DNA of 64,000 nt from the NCBI GenBank assembly GCA_963738325.1, contig CAVTWD010000004.1, positions 1-64,000 of the forward strand, written 5' to 3'. Shown in pieces: positions 50,948 to 59,525 of this stretch (the stretch's first letter is position 1; each line of letters starts with the position of its first letter). Source of the DNA: CAVTWD01 sp963738325 (lineage in GTDB: Bacteria > Actinomycetota > Acidimicrobiia > Acidimicrobiales > Ilumatobacteraceae). A model generated the notes under the pieces. The model ran no database searches and was not told the DNA's origin. It saw only the letters and a list, made by a program, of their open reading frames with translations. The position numbers were made by a program, and so were the translations under genes.

Positions 50948-51162
50948 CAGATCTGGGCGGCAGCCCCGGGCGCCTCCGGAGCCGTCGACGTGACAGCGCG
51001 CCGCTCCGGGCGCCGGGGGCAGCTCACGGGCGGAGGGGTCCGGAACCGCCATTTGTCGGCCGGCTCGGCTGCGGAGGCGGCGTCGGCGAGGCCGACGGGC
51101 CGGCAGCCGTCGACGGCCGTCACGAGCCGATCGGCAACCACTTCGACCCTGGCGGTTCCCAT
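50944..51162 (-). CDS. Small hypothetical protein upstream of DUF2254
   Basis: A 72-residue frame with AGGAAGG upstream of the ATG and a stop overlapping the DUF2254 start. The beginning (ARVEVVADRLVTAVDGCRPV) looks structured and the rest is Ala/Pro/Arg-rich. No family is recognised. Supported mainly by its ribosome binding site and coupled arrangement. Confidence 0.4.
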   Translation of the reverse strand: MGTARVEVVADRLVTAVDGCRPVGLADAASAAEPADKWRFRTPPPVSCPRRPERRAVTSTAPEAPGAAAQIW

Positions 51163-51199
51163 TGCGCACCCTTCCTCTGGGACGAACGTGAACGTGATC

Positions 51200-52096
51200 T
51201 CAGGACGCGGCGGCGGCCGGACGCTGCTGGACGGCGAGCGTCTGTGCCGGATCCCGGGCCGACTGCTTCCCGGACTCGAGGACGCACAGCCGCTGACTGA
51301 GCGACGAGGCCAGCACCGCCAGGGCGCCGGCGCGCGTGAGCGCTCGGCGGTGGCCGAACGCCAAGAGCCCGGCGCCGGCGACGGCCAGCCCTTCGGATGC
51401 GAGCCGGTAGGCGCCGGCCCTTCCCGTGCGGCGGGAACGGTCGAGCGGACCGAGCTGGCGCTCCATCACGCGCCCGGCGACGAGCTCGGCGATCGAGGCC
51501 GCCGCGCCCAGGGCTCGGGCGGGACGCGCCTGTACAGCCGGGGTGCTCATGCTCGTGGCGGCGCCGGCGGCGGCCGCGGAACTGGCGGCAAACAGGAACG
51601 GGAGCGTCCGCCGGCTCTCGTGCCAGACCGGCGTGGCCGTGTTCGCGACGAGAACGGCCGTGTACGTCGCCACCCCAGATCCGAGAGCCCCGGCCACCAC
51701 GTCACACAGAGCGGCGACCCGGGGCAACCGCCCGATCGCAGCCAGCGCCGCCGCCCCCGTCGCCGCCGGTGCGTAGGCGGTCAGCAGCCAGCTCCCCACG
51801 CTCATCGGCGACGTCGGCTTCGCGACCCGGAGCATGTTGGCGAACCGGCCGGGGCGACCCAGATCGGCGATCAGCAGTACCGGGCTCGGGGCCAGGCCGG
51901 CCAGCGCCCAATGGCGAGCGTGGCGGGCCAGAGCGGGCTGGCCGAGGAAGCGAGCCGCCGTCGCCAGCACCGAAGAGCCGCCGGCGAGGCCGCCGGTGAA
52001 GAAGTAGCCGGCGATCTCGTTCTTCCACGGGGCCGGCTTGACGATCGAAGCGCCGTAGTAGCCCGGCTCGGGGCTCCCGCTGCTCCAGGTGCTCAT
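51200..52096 (-). CDS. nrfD: NrfD/PsrC-type membrane subunit of formate dehydrogenase
   Basis: A 298-residue membrane protein whose ATG overlaps the beta-subunit stop (ATGA). It begins KNEIAGYFFTGGLAGGSSVL, then GLAPSPVLLIADLGRPGRFA and MSVGSWLLTAYAPAATGA, the NrfD pattern of quinone-linked subunits. About eight membrane segments. It would pass electrons from the beta subunit's Fe-S chain to menaquinone. This differs from E. coli FdnI, which is a cytochrome b. Third gene of the operon. Intact. Confidence 0.8.
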   Translation of the reverse strand: MSTWSSGSPEPGYYGASIVKPAPWKNEIAGYFFTGGLAGGSSVLATAARFLGQPALARHARHWALAGLAPSPVLLIADLGRPGRFANMLRVAKPTSPMSVGSWLLTAYAPAATGAAALAAIGRLPRVAALCDVVAGALGSGVATYTAVLVANTATPVWHESRRTLPFLFAASSAAAAGAATSMSTPAVQARPARALGAAASIAELVAGRVMERQLGPLDRSRRTGRAGAYRLASEGLAVAGAGLLAFGHRRALTRAGALAVLASSLSQRLCVLESGKQSARDPAQTLAVQQRPAAAAS

Positions 52097-52902
52097 CGGC
52101 GCCCCAATAGTGCGGCGCCGAAGGTGGCGGCTATCAGGGCGCCGCCGGCCAGGACGGCCCGGCCCCAGGTGCCGAGCACCGATCGGGTCGCCACCACCGG
52201 GTCCGGTGGCAGGCCGTACACGTCGGGCTCGTCGAGCAACAGGAAGAAGGCACCGGCGCCACCGACACCATCGTCGGGACTGTGCCCGTAGAGACGGGCC
52301 TCCTCCACACCGTCGGCGTGGAGCTGCTCGACGCGCGCCGCCGCCCGCTCGCGTAGCTCGTCCAGGGGCCCGAACTGGATCGACTTCGTCGGGCACGCTT
52401 GGGCGCAGGCTGGCTCCATGTCGCCGCGCAGGCGGTCGTAGCACAGCGTGCACTTCCACACCCGGCCGTCTTCCTCCCGCCGGTCGATCACGCCGAAGGG
52501 GCAGGCCGGCACGCAGTAGCCGCAGCCGTTGCAGATGTCCTCCTGCACCACCACCGTGCCGAACTCGGTTCGGAACAGCGATCCGGTGGGGCAGACGTCG
52601 AGGCAGCCGGCGTCGGTGCAGTGCTTGCACACGTCCGAGCTCATCAGCCAGCGGATCTGGTCGCCGTCGGCCCGGGCCGCTCCGCTGCTCGGAGCAGCGA
52701 TCGGCCGGGTCTGCTCGATGAAGGCGACGTGGCGCCAGTTGTCGGCGTCGAGGTGCAGCGTGTTGTCGTACGAGCGACCGCTCAGGCCCCGGTCACGGTC
52801 GGGAACCAGGTTCCACTCCTTGCACGCCACTTCGCACGCCTTGCAGCCGATGCACACGGACGTATCGGTGAAGAATCCCATTCGCACCTGCGTCGTGGTC
52901 AT
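52093..52902 (-). CDS. fdhB: Formate dehydrogenase beta subunit (four [4Fe-4S] clusters)
   Basis: A 269-residue electron-transfer subunit. It carries the cysteine groups CIGCKACEVAC, CKHCTDAGCLDVCP, CNGCGYCVPACP and CTLC...CAQACP, enough for four [4Fe-4S] clusters as in FdnH. The C-terminal end has a possible membrane anchor (AVLAGGALIAATFGAALLG), again as in FdnH. It relays electrons from the molybdenum/tungsten site in the alpha subunit to NrfD. The start overlaps the alpha stop by ATGA and its own stop overlaps nrfD. Intact. Confidence 0.92.
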   Translation of the reverse strand: MTTTQVRMGFFTDTSVCIGCKACEVACKEWNLVPDRDRGLSGRSYDNTLHLDADNWRHVAFIEQTRPIAAPSSGAARADGDQIRWLMSSDVCKHCTDAGCLDVCPTGSLFRTEFGTVVVQEDICNGCGYCVPACPFGVIDRREEDGRVWKCTLCYDRLRGDMEPACAQACPTKSIQFGPLDELRERAAARVEQLHADGVEEARLYGHSPDDGVGGAGAFFLLLDEPDVYGLPPDPVVATRSVLGTWGRAVLAGGALIAATFGAALLGRR

Positions 52903-55900
52903 CGCCCGGCCCTCCGGTATCCCTCGACCAGCGTCCGCAAGTCGGCCCCGCGAGGCCGGCGACCGGCGCGGATGTCACACGTCAGCGACTTCGTGTCCTG
53001 GATGTGCACGTTCGGGTCGAGGGCCAGGCCCACCAAGTCGTTCGCCGAGTCGCCGACCGTCAGGCCGCGCCGGCCCCAGTGGAACGGGACGCCGACCTGG
53101 TGCAGCGTCTGGCCGCGGATCCGAAGCGGCACCATGCGGCGGGTCACCAGCACACGAGCCTCGATGGCGCTGCGGGATGTCACGATCGTGGCCCAACCTC
53201 CGTGCTCCAGCCCGCGTTGCTCGGCCAGCTCGGGGCTCACCTCGCAGAACAGTTCGGGCTGCAGGGCGCTGAGCCGGCCCACGGTGCGGCTCATGCCGCC
53301 GGCGGTGTGGTGCTCGGTGAGGCGGTACGTGGAGAGGACGAAGGGATAGGCGTCGGCGCCCGGCTCGCCCGCCGACGGGTTGACCGGGTTGGCGGGATGG
53401 TTGATCGGTTCGATGGCGGGGTTCGACCTGCGCCGGTAGAGCGGGTTGGCCACGGGCGACTCGAAGGGTTCGTAGTGCGTGGGGAGCGGACCGTCCTTCA
53501 ACCCAGCCGGGACGAAGAGCCACGCCTTGCCGTCGGACTGCATGATGAAGGGGTCGTCGCCGGCGAGGGCCCGTCTCGGCTTCGGCGCCGGGCGGCGGCA
53601 CGTAGCCGGGCGCAGTGTTGGGTGGGAAGTCGGCGACGTCGAAGCCCGTCCACTTGCCTCGTTCTCGCCGTCCCACCAGACGTACTTCCGTCGCTCCGAC
53701 CACGGCCGGCCGTCGGGATCGGCCGAGGCGCGGTTGTAGAGGATCCGCCGGTTCGCCGGCCACGCCCAGCCCCACTCGGCCGCGACCCAGTCCTGCTCGG
53801 CGCCGGGCCGGCGCCGGCGCGTCTGGTTCACGCCCTCGGCGCGGCAGCCGCAGTAGATCCAGCACCCGCAGCGAGTCGAGCCGTCGTCGCGCAGCTCCGT
53901 GTAGGACGACAATGGCTGTCCGTCGGCGTTCCAGCCGTTGATCTCGGCCAGGACGGACTCGGCGTCCGGATCGTCGTGGGGCCCGACCGTCGGGTAATCC
54001 CAGGTGAGGTCGAGGACCGGACGATCCCGGTCGTCGGTGGAGCCGGTCAGCTTCTCGCGGATGATCCGCCCGAGGTGGTAGGTGAACCACAGCTCCGAAC
54101 GCTGGTCATCCACGGGCTCGACGGCCTTGTCGTGCCACTGGAGGAGGCGTTGGGTCTGGGTGAAGGAGCCGTCCTTCTCGGTGTGGGCGGCGGCGGGCAT
54201 CAGGAAGACCTCGGTGGCGATGTCGGCCGTACGCAGTTCGCCCGACTCGACCTCCGGAGAGTCGAACCAGAACGTCGCCGTCTCGATCTCCTGCATGTCG
54301 CGTACGACGAGCCAGTCCAGGTGGGCCATCGCCAGACGGTGCATGCGGGAGTTCCCGCTTCCCACTGCGGGGTTCTCGCCGAGAGCGAAGAAGCCGGTGA
54401 CCGACCCGTCGAACATGCCCAGGACGCTCTGGTACGTGGAGTGGTCGCCGGTGAGCCGGGGGAGGTAGTTGAAGGCGAAGTCGTTGTCGGCCGTTGCGGC
54501 GTCGCCCCACCATGCCTTCAGCAGGCTGACCACGTAGGCCCGCATGTGGCCCCAGTAGCCGGTTTCGGCCGAGTCGTGCTCGACATAGTCCTCGAGCCGT
54601 TCGCCATGGTCGGCGTGCGGCATCGGGATGTAGCCGGGGAGGATGTTGTAGAGCGTCGGGATGTCGGTGGAGCCTTGGATGCTGGCGTGGCCGCGCAGGG
54701 CCATGATGCCGCCGCCGGGCCGGCCGATGTTGCCCAGCAACGTCTGAAGGACCGCGGCCGTGCGGATGTACTGCACACCGACGGAGTGATGGGTCCAGCC
54801 GACGGCGTAGCAGAACGCGCTCGTCCGCTCCGGACCCGAGTTGTCGCACAGCAGGCCGGCCACCTTCGAGAAGAGGTCGGCCGGGATGCCGCACGTCTCG
54901 CTGACCATCTCCGGCGTGTACCGGGCGAAGTGCCGCTTGAGGATCTGGTACACACAGCGAGGGTGCCTGCAGGGTCTCGTCCCGGTCGGCGTCCCGCTGT
55001 CCGTGGCGGCCGCCGAGACCTCCGCTCGTCTCGCCGTAGCTGGTCGACTGCTCCCGGGCGCCCGCTGACGGCGCCGCCGCGCCGCCGGCGTACTGCCAGG
55101 ACGACGGGTCGTACGTCCCGGCCTCCTCGTCGAAGCCGGAGAACACGCCGCCGAGCTCCTCGGCGTCGACGTAGTCGTCGCGAGATGAGGGTGGCGGCGT
55201 TGGTGTAGTGCACGACGTAGTCGCGGAAGTCGCGCTCGTTCGTCAGCACGTAGTTGACCAGGCCGCCGAGGAACGCGATGTCCGTGCCGGCCCGGATGGG
55301 CACGTGGATGTCGGCCAGCGCAGACGTCCGGGTGAAGCGAGGATCGACATGGATGACGGTCGCCCCGCGCGCCTTGGCCTCCATCACCCACTGGAACCCC
55401 ACCGGATGGGCCTCGGCCATGTTCGATCCCTCGATGAGGATCACGTCAGCGTGCTGCAGGTCCTGCTGGAACGACGTGGCGCCCCCTCTCCCGAACGATG
55501 TCCCCAAACTGGGGACGGTCGAGGAGTGTCATATGCGGGCCTGGTTCTCGATCTGGATGGCGCCCAGCGCCGTGAACAGCTTCTTGATGAGGTAGTTCTC
55601 CTCGTTGTCGAGCGTGGCCCCGCCGAGGGACGCGAACCCCATCGCCCGCCGCAAGGGCCGGCCGTCGGCGTCTCGGTCCTGCCAGAACTGGCGGCGGTTG
55701 GCGATCACCCGGTCGGCGATCATGTCCATCGCCCGCGCCAGGGGCAGATCCTCCCACTCGGTGCCGAACGGTCGGCGGTAGCGGACCTTGGTCAGCCGGG
55801 AGGGCGCCATCACGAGGGAACGGGTGGCCGAGCCCTTGGGGCACAGCCGGCCCCGGGAGATGGGGCTGTCGGGATGACCTTCGATCTGGATGATCTGCTC

Positions 55901-56053
55901 GTCCTTCACGAAGACCCGCTGGGCGCATCCCACCGCGCAGTAGGGACACACCGACGACACCACCCGGTCGGCCTGCTCGGTCCGCGGCCGCAACTGCGCC
56001 TGGCGATCGGAACGGGCCGCCTCGCCCCGTCCGGTGTGGTCCGCTGTCGTCAT
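52899..56053 (-). CDS. fdhA: Formate dehydrogenase alpha subunit, selenocysteine-containing (UGA at 55529-55531; paired indels)
   Basis: About 1050 residues from ATG 56053. N-terminal [4Fe-4S] motif CPYCAVGC...RLCPKG. Then IQIENQARI, an in-frame UGA (residue 175) and HSSTVPSLGTSFGRGG, aligning with E. coli FdnG NQARV-Sec-HGPTVASLAPTFGRG. Later motifs are VDPRFTRTSALADIHVPIRA, YAVGWTHHSVGVQYIRTAAV, DDGSTRCGCWIYCG and RRILYNRASADPDGRPW. The UGA is therefore read as Sec, the ligand of the Mo/W bis-MGD site that oxidises formate to CO2. Paired single-base indels (55180/54970 and 53660/53570) change frame and change back, and the protein between them stays conserved. No Tat signal is visible, suggesting a cytoplasmic site. 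selA, selB, selC, selD are not in the window. Confidence 0.85.
55488..55531 (-). promoter_or_regulatory. Bacterial SECIS-like element at the UGA codon of fdhA
   Basis: On the minus strand UGACAC is followed 12 bases after the UGA by a perfect stem GTCCCC/GGGGAC (55500-55516) with an AGTTT loop. An outer CTCC/GGAG pairing extends it. Position, size and apical loop with a G fit bacterial SECIS hairpins bound by SelB. The UGACAC start is also that of the E. coli fdhF Sec site. Confidence 0.75.
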
Positions 56054-56189
56054 TTGGCGCAGCGACCGGCCACGATCGCAACCGGTTCCCCGCCGAACGC
56101 ACCGTTCCCATCGTTCCGCCACTACCCCACCCGGTCGTCGGTCATGCATTCCACGCGTGCCGCAGCCGAGAGCGGGGTAGCAGTCGGGC

Positions 56190-56763
56190 GTGAGGATCTT
56201 CGAGAGCAAGGCCACCCGCTGGCGCACCCTTGTCACCGACGTGCTCGTCCTGGTGTGGATCGGTACCTGGATCGTCGTCGGCATACGGGTCGGTCAGGAC
56301 CTGTACGAGATCCGCAATTTGAGCGAGACCCTCGACCAGGCCGCCGGCGCGCTCCATCAGACATCGGATGGGTTGTCGCTGGCGGCGGACATCCCCTTTG
56401 TCGGATCGCGGATCGGGCGTCTCGCCGACCAGATCGATGCGACCGCTACGAGCGCGCAGAAGAATGCCCAATCGGCGCGCGATGCGGTCACCCGCCTCAG
56501 CTTCCTGCTCGGCGCGGCAATCATCGTGCTGCCCTCCATTCCGCTGCTCGGCATCTACGTGCCGTACCGGATCGAGCGACGCCGGGAGGCGAGGGCGATC
56601 CGCCGGGCGCTGGAGGAGACAGCCCATCCCGATCTGCTCCTCCGGTACCTGGCGGAGCGAGCTCTCCTGGACCTGCCGTACGACCAGCTGCGAGACGTCA
56701 GCGCGGCTCCGTGGGACGACGTCGAGGCCGGCCGCTATGAGCCGCTGGCCCACGCCGAGCTCG
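56190..56763 (+). CDS. Small membrane protein with central coiled region
   Basis: GTG 56190 opens a frame of about 190 meaningful residues. It has a membrane segment LVTDVLVLVWIGTWIVVGI, a helical stretch LSETLDQAAGALHQTSDGLS, a second segment LSFLLGAAIIVLPSIPLLG and a cytoplasmic tail RREARAIRRALEETAHPDLL. Similar proteins occur in actinobacteria without known function. Near 56763 the sequence ceases to be sensible and, one frame over, an MMPL transporter begins in its middle. The last few residues and natural stop are therefore lost in a fusion junction. Confidence 0.6.
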
Positions 56764-56766
56764 ACG

Positions 56767-58320
56767 ATTCTCTACCTCCACGCTCGTCGCCGGCATCGGC
56801 GCGAGGGCGCGGCGTCGGTGGATGCCGCCGCGGGTGCAGCCAGCGAAGCGACGCCGCTGGTCTGTGCGGCCGGGGTCACCATCGCGGCCACCACGGCGAC
56901 GCTGGCACTGGCGTCGCTGCCGTTGTACTCCAATGTCGGTCCCGGGCTCGCCGTGGCGACCGGAACAACCCTTGTCGTCGCAGTCACCTTCGTGCCGGCG
57001 CTCATGGCGGTGTGTGGCCGCTTCATCGACTGGCCCACCCGTCCGGACGCCCACCAGCCGGAGTCGCGGGAGCCGAAGCGGTCCCGCCTCACGTCGCATC
57101 GACTCGTCACGGTCGCCGTCGTCGCCGTCGGCCTGGCCGGTCTCGGCGGCGCGGCCGCGGTGTTGTCGCACGCCAGTATCGGCGTCGACCTCATCTCCGA
57201 CCTGCCGGATGGAGCCGAGCCGGCTCGTGCGGCGCGGGCGGCCGCGGAGGGCTTCGGGCCGGGGACCGTGGCGCCGACCGAGCTGGTCGTGGCGGCGCCG
57301 GGCGTCGCCGAGCAGCGCGATGCGCTCGACCGACTGCAGCAGCAGCTCTCGCAGTTCCCCGGGGTCGATGTCGTGATCGGGCCCAGCCAGCAGCCGCTTC
57401 CCATCCGCGCCGGCGTGTTCCTCGCTCCCTCTGGAAATGCCGCCCGGTTCATCATCGTGATGCGTGACGACCCGTACCGAGCGGCCGCCGCTCGCGATCT
57501 CGCCGACCTTCGCGATCAGTTGCCTCGGCTCCTCGCCGATGCCTCCATCACCCATGCCCACGCCGCATTCGCGGGGGACACCGCGCTCAGCGCCGCGCTC
57601 GTGAGGCTGACCGTCCACGACCTGGTGTGGATCGGCGCCCTCGTCGTCGGTCTGGACTTCGTCATCCTCGGCTTGTTCCTTCGCTCCCTCGTCTCGCCGC
57701 TGTTCGTGTTGGCCACCGGTTGCCTCGTCGTCGCGGTCGCTCTGGCCGTCACCGCGGTCACCACAGGCGAGTTGACGTTCTACGTCCCCTTCGCCGCAGC
57801 GCTTCTGCTGATGTCATTCGGCGCCGACTACTCCGTCATGGTCATCGGTCAGGTGTGGCGGGCGGCCGACTCCGAACCCTTTGGCGCTGCGGTGAGGAGC
57901 GGAGTGATGCGGAGCCGATCCGTGCTCACCAGCGCGGGCTTCGCTCTCGCCGGATCGTTCGCGCTCCTGTTCCTCGTCCCCGTCGGCGCCTTCGAGCAGT
58001 TCGCCACGACCATGGTCACCGGCATCGCGCTCGATACCTTCGTGGTCCGGCCCCTCGTCCTTCCGGCACTGCTCGCCCTGGCCGGACGAACGAGCATGTG
58101 GCCATCGCACCCCAGGCCGTCCGCTTCACATCGGCTCTTTGAGCCCCCGGCGCAGCAACCAAGAGTTGACGGGATAAGCGGTGAGAAAGCCGAGCACCAT
58201 GCCCACCTGCATCAAGAACCAGTAGGCGGGATGGTCCGGGTGCAGTCCGGACGACGAGAACCACACCAGCTGCACCAGCGCCATCCATCCGAACATCCCG
58301 ATCTCGAAGGCGGCCAGTGA
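56767..58320 (+). pseudogene. MMPL/RND-type transporter, N-terminal part missing
   Basis: It begins abruptly at ILYLHARRRHRREGAASVDA, then ATPLVCAAGVTIAATTATLA and VGPGLAVATGTTLVVAVTFV, which lie after the fourth membrane helix of an MMPL protein. The second half is complete: periplasmic loop with VDLISDLPDGAEPARAARAA, then LVVGLDFVILGLFLRSLVSP, AALLLMSFGADYSVMVIGQV and AGFALAGSFALLFLVPVGAF. About 200-250 N-terminal residues are absent, fused out of frame to the membrane-protein gene upstream. The 3' end runs antisense into DUF4396. Not functional as a full transporter. Confidence 0.7.
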
Positions 58321-58812
58321 GAGGGCGTCGGCCTTGAGCGCGGCCCTGAAGCCCTTGCGCACGCCGAGGCCCCGCATCGGTGCGATCGTCAGGTACTGGA
58401 AGAGTATGCCGAGGCCGAAGGCGAGTGCGAAGTTCACGAGGTACTCAGCCCAGAGGCTCCGGCCGGCGAGCTCCCATGCCAGGACGAACACGATGGTGCT
58501 GCCGGTGATGTCGCCGAGCGTGCAGCCTGCTCCGCAGTCGGTCACGCCGAGCGCCGTCGCCGCCGGCAGGTCGCCGTCGTCAGTGACGGCGTGGGCGCGG
58601 CGCCACTGCGGGGACCGGAGATGGCCCCACCGCCGGTAGGCGACGTTGGCGACGCCCGGGGCGTAGAGCGCCGTCACCGGCCACACGACCTCCATCACCC
58701 ACATGCGCTGGCGGTGTCCACGCCCGAAGACGTCGATGAGGATGTCCGCAACGGAGAGCGCCGCGGCGGCGAGCGCCACCCACGCGACGACAGTCAGCCA
58801 CGTGGGTGGCAT
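58126..58812 (-). CDS. DUF4396 membrane protein
   Basis: A 228-residue protein with four or five membrane segments: WLTVVAWVALAAAALSVADI, WVMEVVWPVTALYAPGVANV, FVLAWELAGRSLWAEYLVNF, GILFQYLTIAPMRGLGVRKG and LKADALSLAAFEIGMFGWMA, with MVLGFLTAYPVNSWLLRRGL at the end. This is the DUF4396 pattern (often annotated as a copper-oxidase-associated or small membrane protein). A loop with CGAGC could bind metal. Function unknown. Intact. Confidence 0.8.
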   Translation of the reverse strand: MPPTWLTVVAWVALAAAALSVADILIDVFGRGHRQRMWVMEVVWPVTALYAPGVANVAYRRWGHLRSPQWRRAHAVTDDGDLPAATALGVTDCGAGCTLGDITGSTIVFVLAWELAGRSLWAEYLVNFALAFGLGILFQYLTIAPMRGLGVRKGFRAALKADALSLAAFEIGMFGWMALVQLVWFSSSGLHPDHPAYWFLMQVGMVLGFLTAYPVNSWLLRRGLKEPM

Positions 58813-58874
58813 CAGAGATCAAGCGAACCGGCGGCTAGCGCCGGTCCTGTCGTGAAGTGGGCGGGTGCTCTCCC

Positions 58875-59468
58875 TCAGGACCCGTGCTCCGTGCGAGCCG
58901 CGGCGATGGCGTCCCGGGCTCGATCGGCAATCGCCAGCATCGGTCCTGCGACCATGTTGCCCGTGGCGGACGTGGGGCCGGCCGGGTGCGGACGCGTGGG
59001 GGCCGCCTTCTCGGCGGCGCGGAAGACCGTCGCCAGATGCTCGAGTTGCTTGGCGTCGACCGCCTGCTCGATGAGGGGGAACTCCTCGCTCTCCTCGTGC
59101 TCGGCATGCGCGAGAACGTCGGAGTGCAGCGAACCGAAGGTGGTGGTGAAGTCAGGGTCGTCGGGATTCATGCCCTCCAGCCGCTTCAGCACCTTCTCGC
59201 CCTTCTTCTCCTCCTCGAGCCGCTGGGAAACGACGGTGTCGCCATCCTCGGCCTTGCGGGCGAGCGGGTGAGACACCTCCTGCTCGGCCGTCTCATGGAT
59301 GATCAGCTTCCGCATGAGAGCACCGAACTGCTGGTCGCGCTCCTCGGTCGTCGCCGCGTTCTGCACCCCCGCAAACATCTGCTTGATCTGGGCGTGGTCC
59401 TCGAGGATCGCAGCCAGGACGTCGTTCGGCCGCTGTCGTGCCTTGTCGAGGTCTTCCTGAGCCGTCAC
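58875..59468 (-). CDS. Hemerythrin HHE-domain protein
   Basis: A 197-residue protein. HHE cation-binding motifs are visible: the first His in LEDHAQIKQMF, then LMRKLIIHETAEQEVSHPLA, and HSDVLAHAEHEESEEFPLIE. These supply the His/Glu ligands of a non-haem diiron site. The C-terminal ~50 residues are a Pro/Ala-rich tail. Such proteins bind oxygen, nitric oxide or iron and are linked to stress resistance. It lies in a separate minus-strand position between DUF4396 and the FAD/Fe-S oxidase. Intact. Confidence 0.87.
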   Translation of the reverse strand: MTAQEDLDKARQRPNDVLAAILEDHAQIKQMFAGVQNAATTEERDQQFGALMRKLIIHETAEQEVSHPLARKAEDGDTVVSQRLEEEKKGEKVLKRLEGMNPDDPDFTTTFGSLHSDVLAHAEHEESEEFPLIEQAVDAKQLEHLATVFRAAEKAAPTRPHPAGPTSATGNMVAGPMLAIADRARDAIAAARTEHGS

Positions 59469-59525
59469 ATGGCCTCCAAGTGGGAGTCGATCGGCCGCCG
59501 ACCGTTCGACGGCCCTACCGAGCCC

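Noticed and set aside
55529..55531. UGA as an ordinary stop or nonsense mutation in fdhA
   Set aside because: It sits exactly at the catalytic Sec position, in frame on both sides, with a hairpin at the right distance. A random nonsense mutation is much less likely.
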